A stretch of 61,839 nucleotides of DNA, taken from Eubacteriales bacterium (GTDB lineage Bacteria; Bacillota; Clostridia; Oscillospirales; Butyricicoccaceae). The DNA lies in assembly GCA_030524205.1 (NCBI GenBank), contig JAUNGZ010000010.1, positions 1-61,839 on the forward strand. The letters run 5' to 3'. The notes below the pieces were generated by a model, which made no database searches, was not told the origin of the DNA, and was given only the letters and a program-made list of their open reading frames with translations. Position numbers and translations under genes: made by a program. This document shows positions 34,463 through 42,200 of the stretch, in pieces. The number at the start of each line of letters is the position of its first letter. Positions within the stretch are counted from its first letter, which is position 1.

Positions 34463-34578
34463 TAATTTCATCCTATTGTTGGCGCGCAAAGGTACACCGC
34501 CGCAGACAGACACAGCAACGCCGTTTCACATCCGCTGCCGCGATCCCAAATCACAACTGATCAAAGGAGTATGTTTCG

Positions 34579-34806
34579 ATGGAAAATATCAAAAAGCTTC
34601 AGCAGGATCTTGAAAAAGACAAAGAATTGGCCGGCAAACTGTCCGCCAAGAACGTAAAGAACGTGCCTGAACTGGTGGCCGCGCTGCGCGAATTAGGCTA
34701 CGAGGTCACGGAGGACGAGTTGAAAGAGACGTTCAAGATGTCCTCCACGCAGCCGGGCACACTGGGAGGCAGCTTTATTATGATCACGCAGGTCCTCGTT
34801 GCGTAA
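34579..34806 (+). CDS. Nif11-type leader RiPP precursor with short hydrophobic core
   Basis: 75 residues; AAAGGAG lies 10 bases before the ATG. Residues 1-50 have the Nif11-like leader pattern (helical, KLQQDLEKDKELAGKL, then VPELVAALRELGYEVTEDEL). Residues 57-64 (TQPGTLGG) end in a double-Gly at 63-64, the usual cleavage site, leaving SFIMITQVLVA (65-75). The core has no Cys, Ser-rich or heterocycle-forming residues but two Ile and two Val, which are epimerase-type targets. The downstream gene is a YydG/EpeE-like radical SAM enzyme. Stop TAA at 34804-34806. Confidence 0.82.
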   Translation: MENIKKLQQDLEKDKELAGKLSAKNVKNVPELVAALRELGYEVTEDELKETFKMSSTQPGTLGGSFIMITQVLVA

Positions 34807-34825
34807 CCGCACAGGGACATAGCAA

Positions 34826-34861
34826 ACCCGCGGTTTCACCAAGCGGCAGCGGGTGTGAAAC
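34826..34861 (+). other. intercistronic RNA with two alternative stems
   Basis: ACCCGC (34826-34831) can pair with GCGGGT (34849-34854), and GTTTCAC (34833-34839) with GTGAAAC (34855-34861). The two stems interleave and cannot both form without a loop spanning the first. It lies between the precursor and the radical SAM gene and may set their expression ratio. Confidence 0.4.
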
Positions 34862-34886
34862 GGCATTGGGAAAGGATGGTAAAATT

Positions 34887-35855
34887 ATGATATTCAGCAA
34901 GGTGGGTATTGCGCTGACCGACCGGTGCAGTGCATCCTGCGCGATGTGCTGCTTTCGGTGTACTCCACACAATCGGCAGGTTTTATCGCGAGAGACGGTG
35001 TTTTCCGTCATCCGGCAGGCGGGCGAGATACCGGAAATCAAGGCGGTCGGACTGAGCGGCGGGGAGGCGATGCTGTATCCCGAGCTGGTGCTGGACAGCA
35101 TTGCGGAGATCAAACGGCTGCACATGCGGGCGACGCTGACCTCCAACGGGTTTTGGGCAAAGGATGATGCCGCCGCGGCCGATATGCTTGCCGCGCTGAG
35201 GCGCGCAGGGCTGGACGGCCTTTCGGTCAGCGTGGACGCCTATCACATGCAGTATGTCCCGCTGGACTGCATCCGGCGCCTGCTGCGGCTTTGCCCGCAG
35301 CAGGGTATACCGCTCTCCCTCGCACTGGGTGATGTGCTGAGCGGTCCCCGCGCGGGAGAGCTTGTGGCCACACTAGGGCGAGATCTGTATCAGACACAGG
35401 TGACGGTCTATCCGTTCATGCCGGTCGGCGCCGGAAGCGATTTGGACACGGAGGCGTTTTCCACCGTTCCGTTTGAGGAGACGTGGCAATGCCCGTTCCA
35501 AGGCGACCTACTCGTTCTGTATGACGGCGCAGCCTATCCGTGCTGCTCTCAGGCAGTTTATCAAAACGCGCTCTCCAACGGCAGTATCTACACGCACAGC
35601 CTGCGCGAGCTGATGGAATCCTACGAACGGGTATGCCTGTTTTCCGGCCTGCGGCGGATGGGATTTGGCAAAATGGCCACCATAGCGGCGGACGTGGGCA
35701 TTGCATTGTCTGAAGCATTTGTTTCACCGTGCCATCTGTGCAGCACGCTCTTTGGCAATCCCGCTTTCTGCGCAGCTGTGCAGCCCTATATCGAGGCGGA
35801 ATACGCCGGGCTGGTCAAGACGGCTCTGACCGGCGGCAAAGGTGAAAGCGCGTGA
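34887..35855 (+). CDS. radical SAM peptide epimerase-like enzyme (YydG/EpeE family)
   Basis: 322 residues. ATG 34887 (AAAGGA about 10 bases upstream) is preferred over a TTG at 34866. Radical SAM cluster C14, C18, C21 in the family-typical context RCSASCAMCCF.C.P; GGEAMLYPEL near 59-67; TSNGFW at 85-90. The C-terminal region has C202, the YPCC pair (C219/C220) and C282/C285. The same layout, including the YPCC and CxxC sites, is recalled from Bacillus YydG (EpeE), which inverts Val and Ile to D-residues using a Cys as hydrogen donor. It sits 80 bases after the Nif11-type precursor. It lacks the YydH-J processing and export neighbours. Confidence 0.82.
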   Translation: MIFSKVGIALTDRCSASCAMCCFRCTPHNRQVLSRETVFSVIRQAGEIPEIKAVGLSGGEAMLYPELVLDSIAEIKRLHMRATLTSNGFWAKDDAAAADMLAALRRAGLDGLSVSVDAYHMQYVPLDCIRRLLRLCPQQGIPLSLALGDVLSGPRAGELVATLGRDLYQTQVTVYPFMPVGAGSDLDTEAFSTVPFEETWQCPFQGDLLVLYDGAAYPCCSQAVYQNALSNGSIYTHSLRELMESYERVCLFSGLRRMGFGKMATIAADVGIALSEAFVSPCHLCSTLFGNPAFCAAVQPYIEAEYAGLVKTALTGGKGESA

Positions 35856-36204
35856 AAGTCTGCGTAGACGCAAACCCTTTCGCTGCTGGGCGGCAACCAT
35901 TTGTCTCGTTGCCGAACCCCCGCCTGTGATATGAGCAGGAACCTTAATGAGGCTATCGCAACCAAGAGCATGGCATTGGTCGCGCTATACCGTTCGGTCT
36001 ATTATTCAAAAGCATGCGTAGGCCATCGGCACATTGCATTTCCTCCCTAAAATAGCAGAAGCGCGAAGGCTAACAACCTTCGCGCTTCCGTTTATTCATT
36101 TATTCTTCTAAAATTGACAGTTCTATATAGCTTTCTTTGCTCACGGCCAATCGTCTTAGATATTTCTTGCCTCCATCTGCACTCTATTTGATTTTTCAGT
36201 AGTT
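35856..36204. other. intergenic stretch between the epimerase-like gene and rlmCD
   Basis: No gene recognised. It contains small imperfect hairpins (for example GGCAAC 35892-35897 with GTTGCC 35908-35913), the terminator 36058-36095, and an A+T-rich run (36090-36200) abutting the rlmCD stop. Confidence 0.6.
36058..36095 (+). terminator. terminator of the Nif11-epimerase unit
   Basis: Perfect 12-bp stem GAAGCGCGAAGG / CCTTCGCGCTTC with an eight-base loop or less, followed on plus by cgTTTATT. It could also act on minus. Confidence 0.8.
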
Positions 36205-37581
36205 TCATTTTTTCTTGCTATCCAATCGCTGCAACAGAACACAACATTCTGTATGGCTCGTCCGCGGGAACAAATCGAACGCCCGCGCGGTTTCCAGCCG
36301 GTAGCCCGCCCCGGCAAATTCCTTAATATCACGCGCGAGCGTGGCCGGGTCGCACGACACATAAACGATACGCGGCGGCTGCATTTTAAGCACCGCGTCC
36401 CGCGCGGCTTCGTCCAGCCCCTTGCGCGGCGGGTCGACGACGAGCACGTCGGGCCGCACGCCGTCCGCCGCCAGCATTTGCGCCGCCTGCCCCGCGTCCG
36501 CGCAGATAAATTGTGCATTTTCCACGCCGTTGCGCCGCGCGTTTTGCTTTGCGTTCTCCACCGCCTCGGGCACGATCTCCACGCCGATCACGCGTCCCGC
36601 CCGCTTGGCGAGCGCAAGCGTGATCGTCCCCGCGCCGCAGTACAGGTCGACCACGGTTTCTTCTCCCGAAAGCGCCGCAAAATCAAGCGCGCACGCATAT
36701 AACCGCTCGGCCTGCGCATGATTGACCTGATAAAATGCTTCCGGCGAAAGCAAAAACGAATTGCCGCACAGCCGGTCCTCGAGCATGGGCTCGCCCCACA
36801 GCGTTTCCGTCTTGTTTCCCAAGATCACGTTGTCGTCCCGCTGGTTATGGTTCAGCAGAATGCCGGTCAGCGACGGCTCCGCCTCGCGCAGCAGGCGCAC
36901 CAAATCGTCCAGCGCTGGCATTTTGCGCGTCGCGGCGATCAGTGTGAGCTGGCTTTCGCCGCTTTTTTCGCCCACGCGCACGTAAATGTGCCGCACCGCG
37001 CCGCGCTTTGCCGCGTAGTCGTACGGCGGCACGCCGTTTTCCTCCATCCACGCGCGCACAACGCCCGCGATGCGGTCTGCGGTCTCCGACTGGATCGAAC
37101 AGCGCTCGACCGGCACGATATCGTGGCTGCGCGGCCGGTAAAAGCCGGTGACGACGCGGCCCTCCGCGTCCCGCCCGACCGGATACTGCGCCTTATTCCG
37201 GTAATGCTCGGTGCTGGGCGCGCCCGTAATGCCTGACAGCTTTTCGCCGTCCTGCCCGCCGATACGGGTGAGCGCGTCGCGCACTTTTTTCTCCTTAGCG
37301 CGCAGCTCCTCCTCGTAGGTGATATGCTGGTAGCAGCAGCCGCCGCATTTGTCCGCGACCGGGCAGGCGGGCGAGACGCGGTGCTTGGAGGGAGCGATCA
37401 TCTCCTCCAAGCGCCCAAACGCCACGCTTTTCGTCACCTTTGTGATGCGCACGTCGCATTGGTCGCCCACCGCTGTGCGGGGAACAAAAACAGCGCGGCC
37501 ATCCAGCTTTGCCACGCCTGTGCCGTCGGCTGTGTAATCCACAATCTGGCAGCGGTAAATTTTATTTTTGACAAGCTCCAT
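36205..37581 (-). CDS. rlmD: 23S rRNA (uracil-5-)-methyltransferase RlmCD/RumA type
   Basis: 458 residues from ATG 37581 (AAGGAG upstream). TRAM domain about 1-60; [4Fe-4S] cysteines C73, C79, C82 (CPVADKCGGC) and a fourth near 167; SAM motif VDLYCGAGTITLALA; catalytic Cys in VYVSCDPATLARD; C-terminal FPRTSHTECCVLLQ. It forms m5U in 23S rRNA; gram-positive members often modify both U747 and U1939. The unusual tail (HTECCVLL in place of the common HVETVxLL) and the matching fragment at 30364 raise the possibility that the 3' end was replaced by an integration event. Confidence 0.92.
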   Translation of the reverse strand: MELVKNKIYRCQIVDYTADGTGVAKLDGRAVFVPRTAVGDQCDVRITKVTKSVAFGRLEEMIAPSKHRVSPACPVADKCGGCCYQHITYEEELRAKEKKVRDALTRIGGQDGEKLSGITGAPSTEHYRNKAQYPVGRDAEGRVVTGFYRPRSHDIVPVERCSIQSETADRIAGVVRAWMEENGVPPYDYAAKRGAVRHIYVRVGEKSGESQLTLIAATRKMPALDDLVRLLREAEPSLTGILLNHNQRDDNVILGNKTETLWGEPMLEDRLCGNSFLLSPEAFYQVNHAQAERLYACALDFAALSGEETVVDLYCGAGTITLALAKRAGRVIGVEIVPEAVENAKQNARRNGVENAQFICADAGQAAQMLAADGVRPDVLVVDPPRKGLDEAARDAVLKMQPPRIVYVSCDPATLARDIKEFAGAGYRLETARAFDLFPRTSHTECCVLLQRLDSKKK

Positions 37582-37615
37582 AAATTTGGCGCTCCTTTTT
37601 TGTTTGGTTAACCGT

Positions 37616-37645
37616 ATTATAGCACGGTTTCGGCGCATACTGCAA
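37616..37645 (-). promoter_or_regulatory. promoter of rlmD
   Basis: Minus strand TTGCAG (37640-37645), 18-base spacer, TATAAT (37616-37621). Confidence 0.6.
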
Positions 37646-37663
37646 TCGAAAGGAGCGATGCAG

Positions 37664-37879
37664 ATGGACAAGAAGGAAGTTTCGGCGGACGTCCCCTTCT
37701 CCTTTCTCAACGAAATGGGGCACAACACCCGCGCGATGGATCGCTTTTTCGAGCTGCCGCGCGAAACGCGCGAAACGCTGGTGAACGCCGTATCGGTCAG
37801 CGGCGACCCGGACGAGCGCACGGAGCAGGCGCTCAAAAGCCTCGCAAACGGCGGCGAAGGATACTGCGAGAAATATTAA
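37664..37879 (+). CDS. small hypothetical protein (71 residues)
   Basis: ATG 37664 has AAAGGAG 8 bases upstream; an in-frame ATG at 37658 abuts that site. Soluble, acidic, with the segment FSFLNEMGHNTRAMDRFFELP and an Ala/Arg helix, ending EGYCEKY. It is reminiscent of short YpbD/YqzL-like clostridial proteins of unknown function, but no family is confidently recognised. It is followed at once by an 18-bp terminator stem. Confidence 0.7.
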   Translation: MDKKEVSADVPFSFLNEMGHNTRAMDRFFELPRETRETLVNAVSVSGDPDERTEQALKSLANGGEGYCEKY

Positions 37880-37920
37880 AAAGCAGGAAAAACGTCTATA
37901 AGGACGTTTTTCCTGCTTTT
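37879..37920. terminator. bidirectional intrinsic terminator, 18-bp stem
   Basis: AAAAGCAGGAAAAACGTC (37879-37896) pairs perfectly with 37903-37920, six-base loop. It serves the small plus-strand gene and the convergent thiT. Confidence 0.92.
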
Positions 37921-37936
37921 CTTCTGTTTTTTGGAA

Positions 37937-38506
37937 TTATTCCGCAGAACCGAATAGCTTCGGCAGCATTTTGTACAGCACCAGCGCCACGACGAGCGTG
38001 ATTGCGGACTCGGGCAGCATGTAGCTGTTGTAGCCCAGCGAGTACAGCAGCGCGCCCGCGCCCTCCGGCGCATAATAGCTCCAAATCAGCGCGCCCGAGC
38101 CAAAGTGGCACAGAAAACGCAGCACGCAGACCACAACCGTTCCCACCGCGATGCCCGCCGCGCGGCTGCGGAAGGGTTTTGCGAACAGCGGCGCAAGGCC
38201 GAGCAGCGTAAACGGCAGCACATAATCGAGCACCACGACCAGAAAATAGTTGAACGCCGTGCCGACCGGAGGCGCCCAGAAGCCGGTGAGCATTTGCAGC
38301 AGCGCGCAGGCCAGACCGCCGAGCAGTCCCCATTTGGTGCCGTGGCGGAACGCGATGATGATAAACGGCAGCATGGACGCAAACGTCACCGAGCCGCCCT
38401 GCGGCATCTCGAACACCTTCAGACTCATCAGCACAAAGCCGACGGCCACCATCAGCGCGCATTCGACCAGAACATGCACGCGGCTCATACTTTTGGTTTC
38501 ACCCAT
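37937..38506 (-). CDS. thiT: thiamine ECF transporter S component ThiT
   Basis: 189 residues from ATG 38506 (AAGGGGG upstream). Six hydrophobic helices; ThiT features include a G.AxxLL..L.GFWAPP segment, the helix-6 LGYNSYMLPE region near 165 and the aromatic-rich W.YY.PEG loop that binds thiamine in this family. It imports thiamine with the shared ECF module (EcfA/A'/T, not in the window). A TPP riboswitch with a terminator precedes it, which fixes the function. Confidence 0.93.
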   Translation of the reverse strand: MGETKSMSRVHVLVECALMVAVGFVLMSLKVFEMPQGGSVTFASMLPFIIIAFRHGTKWGLLGGLACALLQMLTGFWAPPVGTAFNYFLVVVLDYVLPFTLLGLAPLFAKPFRSRAAGIAVGTVVVCVLRFLCHFGSGALIWSYYAPEGAGALLYSLGYNSYMLPESAITLVVALVLYKMLPKLFGSAE

Positions 38507-38536
38507 TGTGAAATCCCCCTTTTTATGTTTCCGCAA

Positions 38537-38571
38537 GACAAAAAACGCCTCCGGCGTCGGCCGGAGGCGTT
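38537..38571 (-). terminator. riboswitch-controlled terminator before thiT
   Basis: Twelve-bp stem AACGCCTCCGGC / GCCGGAGGCGTT with a GTCG loop, followed on minus by TTTTTGTC. It lies between the TPP aptamer and the thiT start and is the expression platform. Confidence 0.88.
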
Positions 38572-38617
38572 CAAAAATCGTTGTCCGCACGCCAAAGGGC
38601 GCGCGCCGCAGTATTTG

Positions 38618-38693
38618 ACTCCCTCCGCCGGCATGATCCGGATCAGGTTCCTAGGGTATTTCTCAGCCGCGCATCGCGGCACCCCTGTCTTGT
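38618..38693 (-). ncRNA. TPP (THI-box) riboswitch aptamer
   Basis: On minus the consensus blocks occur in order: AGGGGTGCC, GGCTGAGA, ATACCC, GAACCTGATCCGGATCATGCC and GGAGGGA. Only the P3 region varies. With TPP bound, the downstream terminator should form and shut off thiT. Confidence 0.95.
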
Positions 38694-38702
38694 TGTGCTT
38701 TC

Positions 38703-38731
38703 AGTATAGCAGAGGGGGAAAGCAAAGTCAA
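38703..38731 (-). promoter_or_regulatory. promoter of the TPP riboswitch-thiT unit
   Basis: Minus strand TTGACT (38726-38731), 17-base spacer, TATACT (38703-38708). The -35 overlaps the stop of the protease gene. Confidence 0.75.
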
Positions 38732-41700
38732 GCGGCCAGCCCCGCCAGACGGCGCAGAATCAGCGTCGCCTCGCGGCGGGTGATCGGGCTTTCCGGTCGG
38801 AACGCACCGTCGCCGTCGCCCTTGAGCAAACCTGCAGCCGCCATGCGCGCGATCACGCCGTGCGCCCAATAGCCGCCGGCCACATCGGAAAACGCGGGCG
38901 CGCCGTCCGCCGCGCCGCCGACGGCGAGCGCGTCGGCAATGACGCAGAATTCTGCGCGCGTGATCTTAGCGTCCGGCGCGAACGTGCCGTCCTTGTAGCC
39001 GTTCAGCAGCCTGCGATCGTGCAGCTTCGCCAGCGCGTCCGCTTGTTCCCCGCCCGGCGCCACATCGGTAAAGCGGGCGAGAACGGGCTGCTCGGTCTTG
39101 CTCTGGTCGACAAGGCTCTCGGCGAGCAGCGACGCCATCTCCCCGCGCGTCAGCGGCGTTCGGTCGTCCGACGCGGCGATATCGCCTTTCAGCTTGGGCG
39201 TTGCCTTGCCCGTTGCCGCGTCCACGCGGCAGGCGAACGGGAATTTGACGTTGGCCTCGGCGGCCCCCGTCGTCTGCGCGAACACATGGCCCTGCGCGGT
39301 CAGCTCGTCGACCAAGCCGGCGCAGGCCTTCAGATCGTTCAGCGTGACGGCCAGAATCTCCTGCCGCTCGCGCGCGTAATCGTCCTGTGTGCGGCCGGAC
39401 AGCGCGAGATTCGCGCCGCTGCCGCGGCTCCATTCCGCGTAATCGTCATACTCGCGCAGCGCGCCCAGCCGGTAGCCGTTCAGCTCCCGCTCGGTGAGCG
39501 ACAGGCCGCGCACCCAAGTCCCGGCGCGTTGAACAACCGCGATCACCTCGTCCACCGGCACGCCGCCCGAGCATGCGAAGGTCACGCCCGTCTCGTCGAA
39601 GCGGCAATTCGCGCCGTAAGCGCCGCGCTTGTCGCGCAGCTCGGGCAGCAGGTACTTCGCGCCCATCACCGCGCCCAGCACGCGCAGCGCGGCGAAATCC
39701 GCCTGCCGCCCCTCCAGAAAGCCGGTCACCATCACATGGTTTGCGTCCTGCGCGCCCGAGGAGACGACGAGCGCCGAGGGCCAGCCGCCCGGCAGGAATT
39801 CGCAGGAGGACGCACCCGCTCCCTCCGGCAGCGAGGCAAGCAAGGCCTTGGCCGCCGTCAGAAACGCCTTGTAGTCCGCCTCGCCGCCCGTAAAATCGGC
39901 GACCGTGCCGCCGCGCTTCAGCGCGCTCGCCAGCAGCCCGCGCAGACGCTCGAGCAGCGCGGCGTTCCCGCCCGGATTCGCAAGCGCGGTCTCGATAAAG
40001 TCGCGGTAGGACAGCGACGAGCCGTAAAAGCCCGTGGGCGCGCCGGTCAGGAACCGCTCGGCCTGCGTGCCCGCGCGCAGCTTGTGCGTGTATTCGGTCT
40101 GATAGGGGTCGGAAAACGTGCTTATCAGCTGGTTTTTGCGTGTGGTCAAAAAGGTGCGCAGCGCGTTTTCGTCGGAAAGCGGCGGGCTTTGCAGCAGCGC
40201 GGCGATGGCTTTCATCCCCTCGCCCGCCTTGCCGGCGTCGGCGGAGCCGCTCACCGAGAACCGCGGGTGCAGCGTGTCGGGGTCGTCCGCGCTTTCGCCG
40301 GAGATCAGGCCGAACATGCCCGAGCCGCCGTCCTTTTCCATTTTATCGGTCAGCAGCTCGGACAATAGGCACCACGCGGCAAGGTCGTCCGCCTTGGCTT
40401 CGATCGGGAAGTACAGCGAGAACGACGACCGCTCGGCCTTTTCGTCCTTGGTGCGGTGCCAGACCGCCCCGTCCGTCCTCTCCTCGGTCTGCTCGAGGGT
40501 GAAGGGATCGTCCGCGAAGTCCGACGCGGTAAGCTGCGGCAGCGTGGCGACCGCTTCGGCGGAATCGGGCGTGGAAATCCATTTATTGAACGCCTCGGTG
40601 TCCCGTTTCACCTGCTCGAGCTCGGCGGCGGACAGGTCAGGCGTGGGCACGGCGGGCTTTGCCGCCCCGTTGCCTGAGATCACGATCGTTTGGTACTTGC
40701 TGTCCCGCCATTCGGCGGCGAGCGTTTTGAAATATGCCCCGTCGTTCCGGAGCGCTTTGATCGCGTCCTGCCGCCCGATGCAGGCCAGCGGGTCGCCGCC
40801 GTAGGCAAAGCCGGTAAACGCCTCTTCCTTGCCGAACTGCTGCGCGTCCGCCTGCACGTCAAGCGCATGGCGCAGCGCGTCCGCCGACAGGCCGTTCCGC
40901 GCGGCGTTGTCCAACAGCCCTTGGAACGTCTGAACCGCTTGCTCCTTCTCAGCGAGCGGTATGCCGGACAAAATCACGCCGACATTATTCACCCCGCCGC
41001 TGGTGCCGCCGATGGTATACGCCATCGCGTCCGGGTATTTTTCGCCCATCTGCTTTTGCAGGCAGGTGACGAGCGCGCCCCAGCCCTCTGATTTCTTGAG
41101 GTCAAGCACGCTCGGCCCGTGCGCCATAAAGCCGATGTCGACCGTCTTGGTCGAAGCGGTGACGTTGTATTCCTGTACGGTTTTGCTTTGGGCGACCGGG
41201 TCGCTGTTAAATGCGATCGCGGGCGCGGCGCTTTTACCTGCTTTGGACAAATACTCGTCGAACATTTTAAGCGTTTTGCCGATATCCTGCTTACCCGACA
41301 CATAAATCAGCATATTGGACGGCTTGTAGTAGGTGTTGTACACGCGCATCAGGTCGTCGTAGGTCAAATCGAGGATATCGGGGATTGCGCCGCCCGCGTC
41401 CAGCACGGGCGTGCCGTTTGCATACAGGTTTTTGTACAGCTGGTCGCCGACAAATTGGAGCGAGTTCTCGTCCGTGTCCAGACTGCGCAGCTTAAGCTCG
41501 CTGAACACGATGCCGTTGTACTGCGCCTTGCCGTCCGCGTACTCGATGCGGATGCCCTGCTGCTTGAAGATATTCGGCTCGGTTTTCAGCAGCGGAAACA
41601 GCACGGACGACAGAAACACGTCGGACAGGTTGTAAAAATCCGCCTCGTTTTTGGTGCGCGCCACATAGCAGGTGTAGTCGTCCGAGGTGTAGGCGTTGAG

Positions 41701-42051
41701 CTCCTCGGCGGCCGAGGTGTTCACCAGCGCGTGCATCAGCTCGCGCACCGGATATTTTTCACTGCCGCACAGCAGCGCATGCTCCAGCACATGGTTCGCG
41801 CCCTTGGAATCAGCGGGCGGCGTGCGGAAGCCCGCGGTAAAGACGCGCTCGTCCGCGTCGTTGTCCAGCCAGAGCACCTCTGCGCCGCTGTCCGTGTGGC
41901 GCAGCAGATGATAGGTTCCCTCGTCCGTTTTCTGCACCTTGGCTTCGCTGAAGCCGTAAGCGCCGTAGGAACCCGCGGCCAGCGCCTCGGCGGGCAGCAG
42001 CGGCAGCACCAGCGTAAGAACGGTGATGGCGGCAAGCAATCGTTTTTTCAT
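38728..42051 (-). CDS. secreted M16C (pitrilysin/presequence-protease type) metalloprotease with C-terminal SLH domains
   Basis: 1107 residues. Signal peptide about 1-26 (ending ALAAG). Inverted zinc motif HVLEH (H87, E90, H91) with the third ligand likely E170 (GIRIEYADG). NAYTSDDYTCY and VFLSSVLFPLL are M16C landmarks. Four half-domains fill to about 930. Two SLH repeats follow (about 960-1107; FTDVAPGG..ADALAKL...LNGYKDGTFAPDAKITRAEF and FSDVAGGYWAHGVIARM...F.P.SPITRREA). M16C enzymes degrade peptides in a closed chamber. The SLH repeats should anchor it to a pyruvylated wall polymer, which fits the CsaB-type gene at 58243-60492. Confidence 0.92.
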   Translation of the reverse strand: MKKRLLAAITVLTLVLPLLPAEALAAGSYGAYGFSEAKVQKTDEGTYHLLRHTDSGAEVLWLDNDADERVFTAGFRTPPADSKGANHVLEHALLCGSEKYPVRELMHALVNTSAAEELNAYTSDDYTCYVARTKNEADFYNLSDVFLSSVLFPLLKTEPNIFKQQGIRIEYADGKAQYNGIVFSELKLRSLDTDENSLQFVGDQLYKNLYANGTPVLDAGGAIPDILDLTYDDLMRVYNTYYKPSNMLIYVSGKQDIGKTLKMFDEYLSKAGKSAAPAIAFNSDPVAQSKTVQEYNVTASTKTVDIGFMAHGPSVLDLKKSEGWGALVTCLQKQMGEKYPDAMAYTIGGTSGGVNNVGVILSGIPLAEKEQAVQTFQGLLDNAARNGLSADALRHALDVQADAQQFGKEEAFTGFAYGGDPLACIGRQDAIKALRNDGAYFKTLAAEWRDSKYQTIVISGNGAAKPAVPTPDLSAAELEQVKRDTEAFNKWISTPDSAEAVATLPQLTASDFADDPFTLEQTEERTDGAVWHRTKDEKAERSSFSLYFPIEAKADDLAAWCLLSELLTDKMEKDGGSGMFGLISGESADDPDTLHPRFSVSGSADAGKAGEGMKAIAALLQSPPLSDENALRTFLTTRKNQLISTFSDPYQTEYTHKLRAGTQAERFLTGAPTGFYGSSLSYRDFIETALANPGGNAALLERLRGLLASALKRGGTVADFTGGEADYKAFLTAAKALLASLPEGAGASSCEFLPGGWPSALVVSSGAQDANHVMVTGFLEGRQADFAALRVLGAVMGAKYLLPELRDKRGAYGANCRFDETGVTFACSGGVPVDEVIAVVQRAGTWVRGLSLTERELNGYRLGALREYDDYAEWSRGSGANLALSGRTQDDYARERQEILAVTLNDLKACAGLVDELTAQGHVFAQTTGAAEANVKFPFACRVDAATGKATPKLKGDIAASDDRTPLTRGEMASLLAESLVDQSKTEQPVLARFTDVAPGGEQADALAKLHDRRLLNGYKDGTFAPDAKITRAEFCVIADALAVGGAADGAPAFSDVAGGYWAHGVIARMAAAGLLKGDGDGAFRPESPITRREATLILRRLAGLAA

Positions 42052-42085
42052 TATGGGCGCACCTCTCTTTTGTAAATCGTATTGT

Positions 42086-42108
42086 CTGTACTAGTTTTTT
42101 TAGTACAG
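42086..42108. promoter_or_regulatory. candidate operator: perfect inverted repeat before the M16C protease
   Basis: CTGTACTA (42086-42093), 7-base spacer, TAGTACAG (42101-42108), starting about 5 bases downstream of the -10. Repressor type unknown. Confidence 0.6.
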
Positions 42109-42112
42109 TTTT

Positions 42113-42141
42113 ATCATACCGCCCGCCTGTCACTTTGTCAA
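42113..42141 (-). promoter_or_regulatory. promoter of the M16C-SLH protease gene
   Basis: Minus strand TTGACA (42136-42141), 17-base spacer, TATGAT (42113-42118). Confidence 0.82.
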
Positions 42142-42162
42142 CGGTATGTTTTCAGGTAAGAG

Positions 42163-42191
42163 AACGGCCCCGCAAGCATAGCGGGGCCGTT
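42163..42191. terminator. terminator of the sigma/anti-sigma unit
   Basis: Eleven-bp stem AACGGCCCCGC / GCGGGGCCGTT with a seven-base loop, just after the stop at 42201. The U-run is better on plus than on minus. Confidence 0.65.
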
Positions 42192-42200
42192 TTTTGATTT

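Noticed and set aside
34826-34861. H-type pseudoknot
   Set aside because: The loop that would cross the first stem has zero bases, so both stems cannot form together.
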